A stretch of DNA of 64,000 nt from Rheinheimera sp. MM224. Lineage in GTDB: Bacteria; Pseudomonadota; Gammaproteobacteria; Enterobacterales; Alteromonadaceae. Of this stretch, positions 53,594 through 62,362 are shown piece by piece (position 1 is the first letter of the stretch; the number at the start of each line of letters is the position of its first letter). The notes under the pieces were generated by a model. It was not told where the DNA came from, did not search any database, and worked only from the letters and a program-made list of their open reading frames with translations. The stretch spans positions 4,515,001 through 4,579,000 of the forward strand of contig NZ_OX352320.1 in NCBI RefSeq assembly GCF_947090785.1, in the 5' to 3' direction. The translations under genes and the position numbers were made by a program.

Positions 53594-56032
53594 TTAGAAA
53601 CTCACGTTCACACTCATCCATAAGTTACGGGCTTTGTCTTTGTTATTAAAGTGGTCGACATAACTGGCCTGATAGCCATTTGCGCCATTCGCATCCAGAA
53701 TACAGCTGGTGCCGCTATCACACTCGACGAAAGCTAAATCGTAAGTCGTAAAGTCCTGATCAAATAAGTTGTTGATCCGCGCAGTAAAAGTGACTGAATC
53801 GCTGGCAGCGAAGCTGGCACCTAAGTGATACACGTCGTAGGCTTTGTAGTTCAGCGGTGCATTGTTAACAGTGTCCCATGCGCGGAAACGTTTTGTGCGG
53901 ATTTCTGACGTCAGGAATACTTTTAACTCATCAGTCGCATTCCAGTCTATCGTCAGGTTCGCCATATGTTTGGCTGTGTTGGTCAGAGGTTGTCCCTTGT
54001 TGGCACCACTTTTCTGTTCGCTGTCTGTATAAGTGTAGTTAGCACGGAAAGCGATAGTGTCGATAATCTGCCAGCGCCCGGCTACTTCGGCACCTTTAAT
54101 AGTGACGTTATCAATATTGACGGTTTTTGTACTGGTGGCATAACCCAGATCGGCGTATTCACCCGTGCTGCTGCACACCAGTGCAGTGGCGGCACCACAT
54201 GGCTGAGAAGCAATTTTATCGTCAAATTCATTATTGAAAATGGTGATATTGAAGTTGTGGTTGTCAGGGTGTTCCCAATAAGCCGCAATTTCGGTGGAGG
54301 TGCTGGTTTCAGGTTCCAGATCCGGGTTACCAAACATAGGAGAGGTACCCTGACCACCAAAGCCTACGACACCATCATACAACTGAGTTGTTTTTGGTGT
54401 TTTAAAGCCGGTACTGACACCACCTTTGATAGTCCACTGTTCTGTTAATGTATAAACACCATACAGACGTGGGCTCATTTCACTGCCAAATATTTCATGA
54501 TCGTCACGACGTAAACCTGCAGTGATGGAAAATTCCTGAGTGGCGTCCCAGGTGTCTTCTGCAAATACGGACCACATATTGTGCTCCTGCACGCCACCAG
54601 GTGTGCCACTTTCCATACCAAAGACACCATCTTCCAGCTCACCACGGATCACCTGAGTACCAAACACGGCTTTGTGTTGGCCTGCCAGTTCAAATGGCAT
54701 ATCCATTTTGGCATCCAGAGTATATTGGTTACTGGCCATTTTACGGGCAGATCGTGGCAGGAAAGTATCTTTAGCTATGGCCTTACGCTCGTCGACGCTC
54801 AAACCAGCATAAGCTCCTGTAGCATCGATCATTGTCAGTAACTGTGCACGTTCTGCCAGAGTAAAGGGCAAAGTACGGCCATGGTTTTGTGTATCGACAT
54901 AAGATAAAGACACAAAACTGTTGCCCAGATCCCATTTGCCTTCGTGACTTAATGACCAGGTATCACGGGTAAATTCCTGAGTTGGGCTATAGCCAACCTG
55001 CGGGTTAGCACGGCGTGCCCAGGTACCACCACCTGCAGTACATTTTTGCTGTTGGTTGCCACCAGTGGTTGGCACAAAGCCTTTACAGAAATTACCTGCG
55101 GCCCAGATACTGTCAATATTGTCGACTGTACCTACAGGGTATTCTCGGCTGCCATCATCATTAATTACAGGGCTGTTATCGTATTCCTGGGTCGAGGTGT
55201 CGATATCAAACCAAATGGCCTGGTTCTCAGCAGGAGTCCAGCTCAGACGAGCACCTAACACTGTGCTGTCGTTATCTACTGTTTTACCGCCAGCGCCAAA
55301 ACCTAATGAACGGCTACGCACTTCACCATTTGGATACACTACATCAGCATATTCTGGAGTAGATGCCATACGGTTGTATTCGCTACCACGAATGGACATA
55401 CCCAATACGCCAGGGATCAGAGGCCCCATCACGTTGAAGTCAGTGGTGATCTCTTCCCCAAAACTGTCATCCGTTTGCGCTGTGCGGCTATGGCTGACTG
55501 AGCCAGCCCACTCGTTAGTGACTTTTTTGGTGATGATATTGATCACACCACCTAAAGCGTCGGCACCATACAAAGTAGAAGCAGGGCCACGTATCACTTC
55601 GATACGTTCTATGGTATCCAGAGGTGGCATATGACCAAACTGATTACCGCCAAAGTTATTTGGGTAAATATCACCATGGTTATTCTGACGTTTACCGTCG
55701 ACCAGGATCAAAGTGTAATCCGACCCCATGCCACGCATACTGATAGTACCCTGACCTGTTTTGTCACGGGTTTCACCAATATCGACGCCTTCCAGATCAC
55801 GTACTGCATCGAGCAAGGTAGTGTAAGGGCGGGTACGCAATTCTTCTGCTGTAATAACGGAAATACTGGCAGGAGCGTCCACCAGCTTTTGTTCAAAACC
55901 TGAAGCCGTAACCACGATGCGCTCAATAGGCTCATCTTTAACAGCTACTGCATCTTCTGCCTGAACTGTAGCTATCAGACCTAAAGCGAGCTGGGTGGCT
56001 AACACCAGTTTGGCCGGGCGGGACTTGAACAT
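53594..56032 (-). CDS. TonB-dependent outer membrane receptor, probably iron-siderophore
   Basis: 812-residue receptor. Signal peptide 1-26 (cleavage near TVQAED), TonB-box-like ERIVVTASG (about 37-45), plug domain to about residue 160 (with RDLEGVDIGETRDKTG, MRGMGSDYTLILVDGKRQN, IERIEVIRGPASTLYGADALGGVINIITKK split here by its usual motifs) and a 22-strand barrel ending in WMSVNVSF. The plug pattern is that of FepA/CirA-type siderophore or haem receptors. Start 56032 has AGGA 7 bases upstream. A strong Fur-type box lies about 90 bases upstream. It is divergent from the PepSY operon, forming one likely iron-regulated locus. Confidence 0.94.
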   Translation of the reverse strand: MFKSRPAKLVLATQLALGLIATVQAEDAVAVKDEPIERIVVTASGFEQKLVDAPASISVITAEELRTRPYTTLLDAVRDLEGVDIGETRDKTGQGTISMRGMGSDYTLILVDGKRQNNHGDIYPNNFGGNQFGHMPPLDTIERIEVIRGPASTLYGADALGGVINIITKKVTNEWAGSVSHSRTAQTDDSFGEEITTDFNVMGPLIPGVLGMSIRGSEYNRMASTPEYADVVYPNGEVRSRSLGFGAGGKTVDNDSTVLGARLSWTPAENQAIWFDIDTSTQEYDNSPVINDDGSREYPVGTVDNIDSIWAAGNFCKGFVPTTGGNQQQKCTAGGGTWARRANPQVGYSPTQEFTRDTWSLSHEGKWDLGNSFVSLSYVDTQNHGRTLPFTLAERAQLLTMIDATGAYAGLSVDERKAIAKDTFLPRSARKMASNQYTLDAKMDMPFELAGQHKAVFGTQVIRGELEDGVFGMESGTPGGVQEHNMWSVFAEDTWDATQEFSITAGLRRDDHEIFGSEMSPRLYGVYTLTEQWTIKGGVSTGFKTPKTTQLYDGVVGFGGQGTSPMFGNPDLEPETSTSTEIAAYWEHPDNHNFNITIFNNEFDDKIASQPCGAATALVCSSTGEYADLGYATSTKTVNIDNVTIKGAEVAGRWQIIDTIAFRANYTYTDSEQKSGANKGQPLTNTAKHMANLTIDWNATDELKVFLTSEIRTKRFRAWDTVNNAPLNYKAYDVYHLGASFAASDSVTFTARINNLFDQDFTTYDLAFVECDSGTSCILDANGANGYQASYVDHFNNKDKARNLWMSVNVSF

Positions 56033-56123
56033 AAACACTCCTGTTGTTCGAACAGATCATCGCAAAGCGGATAAAATCTGACCTCGATTTGTAAAGATAA
56101 GTTAATAAATTTGCATGGCCGAC

Positions 56124-56142
56124 AATGATAGTGATTCTCATT
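56124..56142. promoter_or_regulatory. Fur box upstream of the TonB receptor gene
   Basis: AATGATAGTGATTCTCATT matches the common 19-base Fur motif AATGAGAATTATTCTCATT at 16 of 19 positions and overlaps a second GATAATGAT-like array. It lies 92-110 bases before the receptor start. Iron repression by Fur is the direct prediction. Confidence 0.75.
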
Positions 56143-56253
56143 AGAAGATCAATAGCTATTGCGAACTATTTGCACTAGCAATTGTCACGTTGCGGGCCTG
56201 AACACAAAGGCGATCAATAAACAACTAAATCAGCCAGTTGCGAAAACCTTGCA

Positions 56254-56272
56254 AATAAGAACAATTCTCAGT
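56254..56272. promoter_or_regulatory. Fur box upstream of the PepSY operon
   Basis: AATAAGAACAATTCTCAGT matches the same Fur motif at 15 of 19 positions. It lies 30-48 bases before the PepSY start, where it would cover the promoter. Confidence 0.65.
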
Positions 56273-56301
56273 AGCATGGCAGCTGATTTTTAGGGGGTAC
56301 T

Positions 56302-56910
56302 GTGAAGAGTTCAGCTTTAGCTCGTTGGATGCGTTGGTTACATACCTACAGCGCTATGTTGGTGTTGTTGCTGTTGTTATTTTTTGCCATCACGGGCATC
56401 ACCTTAAACCACCCTGAAATCAGCAGTAGCATGGGTAAAACCAGTCAGCAGTTGCAGTTGGAACTGCCGGAACAATTGCCGGATTTATTAAACCTGCCTG
56501 ATGATCAGCAACAAGCCGCTCTGGTTTTGTATGTCGACTGGTTAAAGCAGGAACATCAGTTACAGGGTGGTTACAACCTGAATTTTTCGCCTGAAGACGA
56601 ACTGCTGGAAATCGATTTTAAACGCCCTGCCGGTTATGCCGCTGTGGTGATTGATTTAGCAGAGCGCACTGCAGAGTTAGATGCTGAATTTGGTGGTTAT
56701 CTGGCCTTGGCCAACGACTTACATAAAGGCCGTTACGCTGGCAGCAGCTGGAAATGGTTAATCGATATTACCGCTGTATTTTGTGTGTTGTTTGCCTTGT
56801 CGGGCTTTTATTTATTGTGGCGTCAGCCGAACAGAAGAGATTTTGGCAATGCCACAGCTATAGCTGGTGTGGTGTTGGCTCTATTAGCTTATATAGCGTC
56901 GTTTCACTAA
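56302..56910 (+). CDS. PepSY-associated membrane protein, possible ferric reductase partner
   Basis: 202-residue inner-membrane protein of the PepSY-TM type. First helix about 13-35 (MLVLLLLLFFAITGITLNHPE, split from the preceding HTYS), then a periplasmic PepSY-like domain. The second helix is about 150-172 (KWLIDITAVFCVLFALSGFYLLW) and a third is at the C-terminus. Conserved His residues at the membrane edges (LHTYSA, LNHPE, NDLHKG) are candidates for haem or metal binding. Start is GTG at 56302 with GGGGG 4 bases upstream. It is first in a three-gene operon behind a Fur-like box and facing a TonB receptor gene. Such genes accompany siderophore uptake, probably for iron release; biochemical role unproven. 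Confidence 0.88.
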   Translation: MKSSALARWMRWLHTYSAMLVLLLLLFFAITGITLNHPEISSSMGKTSQQLQLELPEQLPDLLNLPDDQQQAALVLYVDWLKQEHQLQGGYNLNFSPEDELLEIDFKRPAGYAAVVIDLAERTAELDAEFGGYLALANDLHKGRYAGSSWKWLIDITAVFCVLFALSGFYLLWRQPNRRDFGNATAIAGVVLALLAYIASFH

Positions 56911-56940
56911 TTTAGAGTCGTTTCACTAAGAGGGAATTGT

Positions 56941-57435
56941 ATGTACAAGTATTTAGTCGCTGCATTGCTGTTTTGTTGCGGCTCTGCCATGGCACAACAG
57001 GAACTGGAAATTCAGGTCGAACTGCCAAAAATTGATACCGGCACTTATCACAGACCTTATGTGGCGGTATGGATTGAAAACGAACAACAACAACCAGTGC
57101 GTTTAGTCGAAGCCTGGTTGGAAAAACCGGATTGGATAAAAGACTTACGTCGCTTCTGGCGCAAACTGGGCCGCAGTGAACCTCAATTAGTAGATGCAAA
57201 AACAGGTGCCACCAAAGGGCCAGGCAGCTACAAAGTGCGTTGGGATGGCAAAGACGAACAAGGCAAAGCTGTTGCTGCTGGTAACTATGTGCTTTTTGTT
57301 GAAGCAGCCCGTGAACAAGGCGGCCGTAATCTGGCTAAACAAGCATTCACATGGGACGGCAGTGCCGTTCAAATAGAAATAAAGGCCAGCAAAGAGCTGG
57401 GCAAAATTCAACTTACTTCTGTACAGGGAAAATAG
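56941..57435 (+). CDS. DUF2271 family periplasmic protein
   Basis: 164-residue secreted protein with a signal peptide (1-18, cleavage near AMAQQ). A single beta-sandwich-like domain follows, with YVAVWIENEQQQPVRLVEAWLEKPDWIKDLRRFWR in its first half and YKVRWDGKDEQGKAVAAGNYVLFVEAAREQGG in its second. The DGxDxxG segment resembles FlgD-like Ig folds. This matches DUF2271, of unknown function, usually found with PepSY and DUF4198 genes at iron-uptake loci. It starts 30 bases after the PepSY gene. Confidence 0.88.
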   Translation: MYKYLVAALLFCCGSAMAQQELEIQVELPKIDTGTYHRPYVAVWIENEQQQPVRLVEAWLEKPDWIKDLRRFWRKLGRSEPQLVDAKTGATKGPGSYKVRWDGKDEQGKAVAAGNYVLFVEAAREQGGRNLAKQAFTWDGSAVQIEIKASKELGKIQLTSVQGK

Positions 57436-57439
57436 TCCA

Positions 57440-58243
57440 ATGAAAAAATCTATTCTGGCTTCATTATTGGTTGCAACAGCAGTGAGCGCTCCGGTTTTGG
57501 CTCACACTTTATGGGTAGTTCCAAGTCACTTTGTTTTATCTAAAACAGGCAGCTGGGTGTCGGCTGATGTCAGCGCCGCGAACATGACCTTTGTTGCTGA
57601 CAAAGGTATTCCGGTAGATAACGTGGCTTTGTATACGCCTGACGGTAAAAAGCAGGCTATTGAGCATAAATACCAGGGTAAACGTAAATCTCAGGTCGAT
57701 GCACAGTTAAATGCTGAAGGTACGTACAAACTGGAATTAGGCGGTCCTGTACGTTTCGGCACTATGTACAAAGTAGGTGATGAGCGCAAGCGCCTGATGG
57801 CTGACAAAAAGACCCGGGCTAAAGAGTTACCGGCTAATGCAACTGATGTAGTGACCAGCCAAAGCCGCAGTCGTTCAGTTGCGTTTATCACAGTCAACAA
57901 ACCAACGTCTGAAGTACTGGCACTGAAAAACGAAGGTTTAGAGTTTAAAAGCTCTGTGCATCCAGCTGACATAGTAGCGGGTGAGCCTGTTACTTTTACC
58001 TTTTTAGTCAATGGTAAGGCGCAAGCTGGTGTGGAGCTGGAAGTGTCATACGAAGGCGAACGTTACCGCGACGAAGCAGGCCGTATTCAACATAAAACCG
58101 ATGCAACTGGCCAGTTTACTTATACGCCTGTTGAAGCTGGTGTATTCCTGATTGAAGCATCCTATTCAGCCAAAGCTGAATCTGAGTTAGCCGACCAAGT
58201 CCGTGAAGGCTTAACTTTAACTTTAGAAGCTGCTTTACCTTAA
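57440..58243 (+). CDS. DUF4198 family periplasmic protein
   Basis: 267-residue secreted protein with a signal peptide (1-21, cleavage after VLA) and the mature N-terminus HTLWVVPSHFVLSKTG, the typical start of DUF4198. A second Ig-like domain (about 170-260) has VAGEPVTFTFLVNGKAQAGVELEV and DATGQFTYTPVEAGVFLIEA. The exposed N-terminal His recalls copper or nickel-binding proteins and the NikM/CbtA-linked members of the family, so metal binding is plausible but unproven. It is 4 bases after the DUF2271 gene and last in the operon. Confidence 0.88.
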   Translation: MKKSILASLLVATAVSAPVLAHTLWVVPSHFVLSKTGSWVSADVSAANMTFVADKGIPVDNVALYTPDGKKQAIEHKYQGKRKSQVDAQLNAEGTYKLELGGPVRFGTMYKVGDERKRLMADKKTRAKELPANATDVVTSQSRSRSVAFITVNKPTSEVLALKNEGLEFKSSVHPADIVAGEPVTFTFLVNGKAQAGVELEVSYEGERYRDEAGRIQHKTDATGQFTYTPVEAGVFLIEASYSAKAESELADQVREGLTLTLEAALP

Positions 58244-58248
58244 ATCTC

Positions 58249-58285
58249 AGCCTCTGTGTTTTTAGCACAGAGGCTTTCCTTTCGA
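58249..58285 (+). terminator. Terminator of the PepSY-DUF2271-DUF4198 operon
   Basis: AGCCTCTGTG (58249-58258) pairs with CACAGAGGCT (58266-58275), a 10-bp stem, followed by TTCCTTTC. A-rich sequence on the left also lets it serve the convergent lacI-type gene. Confidence 0.85.
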
Positions 58286-58289
58286 AAAA

Positions 58290-59285
58290 CTACAGCCTGA
58301 TAGCAGAGTTACGCACCACCAGTTCTGGTTCAAATACGTTTTCCACTTCAAGATCATGCTTATACAAGTTTTTCAGTAGCCACAGGGCCGCCATCTTTCC
58401 CATTTCATGAATAGGGTTATTCACTGTGGTCAGCTTAGGTGAGACATAACGGGCAAAAGGAATATTGTCGTAACCAACAAAAGATAAATCCTGTGGGATT
58501 TTCATGCCACGTTCCAGGCACACCGAAATAGCGCCGGATACCATCTGATCGTTAGCGCAAACCACAGCAGTAAATTTTTTGTGTTGGCCGAACAGGTAGT
58601 TCATACCATCCACGCCGCTGTCTTCTTTGTAATCACCTTCAAAACACAGGGCAGGATCAAAGGAAACGCCTACTTCTGCCAAAGCTCGTTTATGGCCTTC
58701 AAGACGCTCTATTGCATCGTGTTTTTTCGAAGGTCCGGAAATATAGGCAATATCCCTATGGCCTAAATCAATCAGATGCCGGGTAGCCATATATCCACCT
58801 AACTCATTGTTCAGGTAAATACAGCAGTCGCTGATTTCGGCTATGTATCTGTTGATCAGCACTATAGGAGTTGAGCTTTGGCTAAGCTTAATCAGGTAGT
58901 CATCGGAGATAGCTTCTACATCCAGGATCAGTGCGTCACAGCCTTTGCTCAACAAAAACTCAACACTGTCTATTTCCTGAGCCGCATCACTGTGACCCAC
59001 GGCAATAATGACATGGCGGTTATCAGCCCGCAGCGCGGCTTCAATTTCAGCCATCATAGGACCGTAATACGGGCCATCCAACTGTGAAACCAACACACCG
59101 ACACTATTGGAGCAATTCGACGCCAAAGACTGCGCAAAAGTGTTAGGCCTGTAGCCTAATTCAGCCATAGCGGCTAATACCTTTTGTTTGGTCTTTTCGC
59201 TGACATTGGTGTTTTTATTCATCACTCTGGATACCGTAGCCAGAGATACACCTGCAAGCAGTGAAACGTCGTAAATGGTCGCCAT
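58290..59285 (-). CDS. LacI-family transcriptional regulator
   Basis: 331-residue repressor with an N-terminal HTH and hinge (ATIYDVSLLAGVSLATVSRVMN, then KQKVLAAMAELGYRPNTFAQSLAS) and a periplasmic-binding-like ligand domain. The ligand domain carries family motifs such as GPSKKHDAIERLEGHKRALAEVG and FVGYDNIPFARYVSPKLTTV. It lies downstream of a sugar symporter and a GH1 glucosidase, so a glucoside or its product is the likely effector. A cre-like palindrome upstream of the glucosidase is the likely operator. The start at 59285 lacks a strong ribosome-binding site. Confidence 0.94.
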   Translation of the reverse strand: MATIYDVSLLAGVSLATVSRVMNKNTNVSEKTKQKVLAAMAELGYRPNTFAQSLASNCSNSVGVLVSQLDGPYYGPMMAEIEAALRADNRHVIIAVGHSDAAQEIDSVEFLLSKGCDALILDVEAISDDYLIKLSQSSTPIVLINRYIAEISDCCIYLNNELGGYMATRHLIDLGHRDIAYISGPSKKHDAIERLEGHKRALAEVGVSFDPALCFEGDYKEDSGVDGMNYLFGQHKKFTAVVCANDQMVSGAISVCLERGMKIPQDLSFVGYDNIPFARYVSPKLTTVNNPIHEMGKMAALWLLKNLYKHDLEVENVFEPELVVRNSAIRL

Positions 59286-59325
59286 ATAGTGCTGTCACTT
59301 ATTGTTAAGTCTAAGAGAATCGGGA

Positions 59326-59365
59326 ACTACAGAGTAATTCAGCAAAGACTGAAGTGCTCTGTAGT
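59326..59365. other. Long interrupted hairpin upstream of the LacI gene
   Basis: ACTACAGAG (59326-59334) pairs with CTCTGTAGT (59357-59365), and inside it TTCAG pairs with CTGAA. No T-tract follows on the minus strand. It may be a leader structure or an operator. Confidence 0.5.
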
Positions 59366-59390
59366 CCGTCATATTATCAGCTTTTACATC

Positions 59391-59500
59391 CGTCATCCTT
59401 GAAAATGCAGCTTTGTTGACTGCGCTCCCTCGCCCCAGTCACATAGTGTGTCTATGTTCCTGGGGTCTCCCTTGCTTGTCGCCTCCCTGCAACTTTCAAT
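59391..59500 (-). repeat. Dispersed structured repeat, copy C (minus orientation)
   Basis: On the minus strand it reads TTGCAGGGAGGCGACAAGC, then GACCCCAGGAACATAG-ACACA-CTATGTGACTGGGG, and CAGTCAACAAAGCTGCA near the end, the same order as copies A and B. It begins 11 bases after the stop of the symporter gene. The central stem is A-CATAG/CTATG-T here and G-CATAG/CTATG-C in copy B, a compensating pair change. Confidence 0.87.
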
Positions 59501-59510
59501 GCTTTTGGAT

Positions 59511-60842
59511 TTATTCTGCGACTCTCTTCAATTCCAACGTGATTTCATCAACTTTTTGTGTGTTGAGTTTATAAGCACCCATTACAAAAGCGACAATTAA
59601 AGAACCAATGGCTGGATACAAACTAAAAGCAAGCAATAAACCTGCCTTGGTTTCTTCGGTTTGAGTAACGTCTGCCTGATAACCTATACCAGCCAATAGC
59701 CAGCCACCCAAAGCTCCACCTACAGCTATGCCCATTTTGATAAAGAAAATAATAGAGGAATACACCATGCCTGTAGTGCGGATACCTGTGCGCCATTGGC
59801 CATAGTCTACGGTATCAGCCATCTTGGCCCACAGCAACGGCGTGCCGGTGTTAAATACCAGATTCCACAGCACATACAAAGCAATGGCGAGAGTGACATT
59901 ATCAGCAGCGACAAAATAGCTGCTGGCACAAAGGGCCGCAGCCAAAATCTGGATACCGATATAGAGTTTTACTTTGCAGTAACGTTTTGCCAAAGGCTGA
60001 GCAACAATGCAACCGACCATACTGCCAAGCATACCCAAAGTGATAAATAAGGTGATACTGTCCGGCATTTCCAGATAATACTTCACGTAGTAAATAGCCA
60101 GTGTAGTACGTAAAACGTAACCACTCATCAGGCATAAAGCCACCAGCGCCAGTACACGCCACTGATCGTTTTTCCACAACTGACGGAAGTTATCCATATA
60201 GCTGCGGCTAACCGCTTCTTTAGGTGGATTGATACGCTCTTTAGTACCGTAAAAACAGGCCAAAAACATCAACACACCTAATGCACTCATCGCCATAATA
60301 GTCAGCTGATAGCCTTTAGCTCTGTCGCCCTGACCAAAAAACTCAACCAGAGGCAAAGTTAAAGCAGTCACCATCAGACCACCGAGCATGGCAAAGACAA
60401 AACGGTACGACTGCACCGACACCCGCTCTTTTGGATCAGCAGTGAGTACAGCACCTAAAGCACAATACGGAATATTGATAGCGGTATACACCAGCATCAG
60501 CAGGGTATAAGTGACAAAGGCATAGATCATTTTGCCTTCTTCACCAAAGTCTGGCGTAGTAAAAGCCAGCACGCTGATCAGGCCAAATGGCAAAGCAAAC
60601 CAAAGCAAATAAGGACGGAATTTGCCGTATTTGCTTTCAGTGCGGTCGGCAATAGCCCCCATAATAGGATCTGTCACTGCGTCGATAATACGCACAGCCA
60701 GGAACATGGTGCCGACAAAAGCAGGCGAAATGCCATAAATATCGGTATAAAAAAACGTCAGAAACAACATGACGGTCTGGAATACTATATTGCTTGCCGT
60801 ATCCCCCAGGCCATAAGCAATTTTTTCCTTAACACTAACCAT
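59511..60842 (-). CDS. GPH-family sugar:cation symporter (MFS)
   Basis: 443-residue inner-membrane transporter with twelve helices. The start VKEKIAYGLGDTASNIVFQTVMLFLTFFYTD and the DAVTDPIMGAIADRTESKYGKFRPY motif are characteristic of glycoside-pentoside-hexuronide symporters such as MelB. It imports glycosides with H+ or Na+. It is 52 bases downstream of the GH1 glucosidase and probably brings in the enzyme's substrate. Repeat copy C directly follows its stop. The basic C-terminal tail is short. Confidence 0.93.
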   Translation of the reverse strand: MVSVKEKIAYGLGDTASNIVFQTVMLFLTFFYTDIYGISPAFVGTMFLAVRIIDAVTDPIMGAIADRTESKYGKFRPYLLWFALPFGLISVLAFTTPDFGEEGKMIYAFVTYTLLMLVYTAINIPYCALGAVLTADPKERVSVQSYRFVFAMLGGLMVTALTLPLVEFFGQGDRAKGYQLTIMAMSALGVLMFLACFYGTKERINPPKEAVSRSYMDNFRQLWKNDQWRVLALVALCLMSGYVLRTTLAIYYVKYYLEMPDSITLFITLGMLGSMVGCIVAQPLAKRYCKVKLYIGIQILAAALCASSYFVAADNVTLAIALYVLWNLVFNTGTPLLWAKMADTVDYGQWRTGIRTTGMVYSSIIFFIKMGIAVGGALGGWLLAGIGYQADVTQTEETKAGLLLAFSLYPAIGSLIVAFVMGAYKLNTQKVDEITLELKRVAE

Positions 60843-60894
60843 GGTGAGCGCACCCTATATAAATTGTTGATTTGAAATTATTATTTTTTATAAA

Positions 60895-62223
60895 TTAACG
60901 ATTACTAATTAAGCGCTTATAAGCCAGACCGCTGTTTTTCACAGTTCTTTGTTGGCTGTTGTAGTCGACATACACTATACCAAACCGCTTTAAGTAGCCT
61001 TCAGCCCACTCAAAGTTATCCATTAAACTCCAGGCAAAATAACCCTGAATATCTACACCTTGCTCGACCGCCTGATGTACTGCATTCAGATGCGACTGGT
61101 AGTATGACAAACGCAGTTGGTCGTCGACTTCACTATTGTGCAGTTGATCGGCTGCTGCTGCACCATTTTCGGTAATGTAAACAGGAGGCAGTTTATATTT
61201 CTGATGCAAAGACACTAACAGATCGGTAAAGGCCTGTGGATAAATTTCCCAGCCAATATCTGTTTTAGGAGCATCAACCATATCGACTTCAATAAAGTCA
61301 CGGCCTTCAGCGGCTTTATAGACAGTGCGGGTGTAGAAATTGACGCCTAAAAAGTCCAGCGGCGCTTTGATAATGTCGAAGTCACCTTCTTCAATCACTG
61401 GCTTGTCTTCATCCGCCAGCAAGGCGAAAGAATCAGGATAAGCACCATCAAATACTGGTTTGATATACCACTGGTTGAAGTATTCGTCGGCCAGCTGTGC
61501 CGCTCTTTGATCGGCAACACTGTCGGTTAGCGGATAAGCAGGTGTGAAGTTCAACACTATACCATTCATGCTGTTTGGGCTGTTTTTCTGCAGTACCTGC
61601 ATTGCCAGACCATGAGCTAACAATAAGTGGTGCGCTGACTGACGGCCATAGGCTTTTTTAGTCAAGCCAGGAGCGTGAATACCGGCCTCATAACCTAAAT
61701 ACGAACTGCAAAACGGCTCATTTAAGGTCGCGTACGAATAAACTCTGTCACCAAAGGCTTTACTTAACTTGTCGGCATAATCCTGAAATAAGTAGGCCGT
61801 ATTGCGATTCAACCAGCCGCCCTGGTCTTCAATATGTTGAGGTAAATCCCAATGATACAGAGTGACAAAAGACTTAATATTTTTTGCCTTTAGCTCATCT
61901 AAAATGCCAATGTAAAAATCCACACCTTGCTGATTCAGACTGCCGTCTTTATTCATCACCCTTGCCCAGGCAATAGATAAACGATAAGCATCGACCCCTA
62001 AAGAGCTTATCAGCGCGATATCGTCACGCCATAAGTTGTAATGATCACAAGCCAAATCGCCGTTTGAGCCATCTTTTACTTTGCCCGGTGTAGCGCAAAA
62101 GGTATCCCAGATACAAGGCAGGCGATCGTCAACTCCACCTTCAATCTGGAAAGATGAAGTGGCCACACCATAAGTAAATTCTTTCTTCAGCAGTCTTGAG
62201 CCTTTTGGCAATTCATAGTTCAT
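60895..62223 (-). CDS. Family 1 beta-glucosidase
   Basis: 442-residue cytoplasmic glycoside hydrolase, (beta/alpha)8 barrel, retaining. Acid/base Glu169 in TLNEPF and nucleophile Glu352 in YITENGA are present. Substrate-site motifs FTYGVATSSFQIEGG and LSIAWARVM and the late SLMDNFEWAEGY are present, all typical of GH1 beta-glucosidases. The start at 62223 gives the family length; an upstream ATG at 62277 adds 18 unconserved residues. No signal peptide, so the sugar is cleaved inside after import by the neighbouring symporter. The aglycone and linkage preference cannot be read here. Confidence 0.95.
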   Translation of the reverse strand: MNYELPKGSRLLKKEFTYGVATSSFQIEGGVDDRLPCIWDTFCATPGKVKDGSNGDLACDHYNLWRDDIALISSLGVDAYRLSIAWARVMNKDGSLNQQGVDFYIGILDELKAKNIKSFVTLYHWDLPQHIEDQGGWLNRNTAYLFQDYADKLSKAFGDRVYSYATLNEPFCSSYLGYEAGIHAPGLTKKAYGRQSAHHLLLAHGLAMQVLQKNSPNSMNGIVLNFTPAYPLTDSVADQRAAQLADEYFNQWYIKPVFDGAYPDSFALLADEDKPVIEEGDFDIIKAPLDFLGVNFYTRTVYKAAEGRDFIEVDMVDAPKTDIGWEIYPQAFTDLLVSLHQKYKLPPVYITENGAAAADQLHNSEVDDQLRLSYYQSHLNAVHQAVEQGVDIQGYFAWSLMDNFEWAEGYLKRFGIVYVDYNSQQRTVKNSGLAYKRLISNR

Positions 62224-62288
62224 CGTTATCTTCTTTTCATCTTTAAAATTGGAGGGTAAAAGTGGTCTGATTAACACAACACTGGCAA

Positions 62289-62302
62289 TGTAATCGCTTT
62301 CA
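62289..62302. promoter_or_regulatory. LacI-family (cre-like) operator upstream of the GH1 gene
   Basis: TGTAATCGCTTTCA fits the LacI-family pattern TGWAANCGNTNWCA at every defined position and is centred on CG. It lies 66-79 bases before the GH1 start. A LacI-type regulator is encoded in the same locus, so it is the probable ligand. Confidence 0.6.
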
Positions 62303-62362
62303 TTTTTAGTGCTGTCGTGACCATATTCAGTTCCTTTGTGTTATGAGTTCAGGTGGTTTGGG

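Noticed and set aside
55046..55634. Plus-strand frames up to 192 residues inside the TonB receptor gene
   Set aside because: Antisense shadows of a strong receptor coding sequence, low-complexity composition, no start signals.
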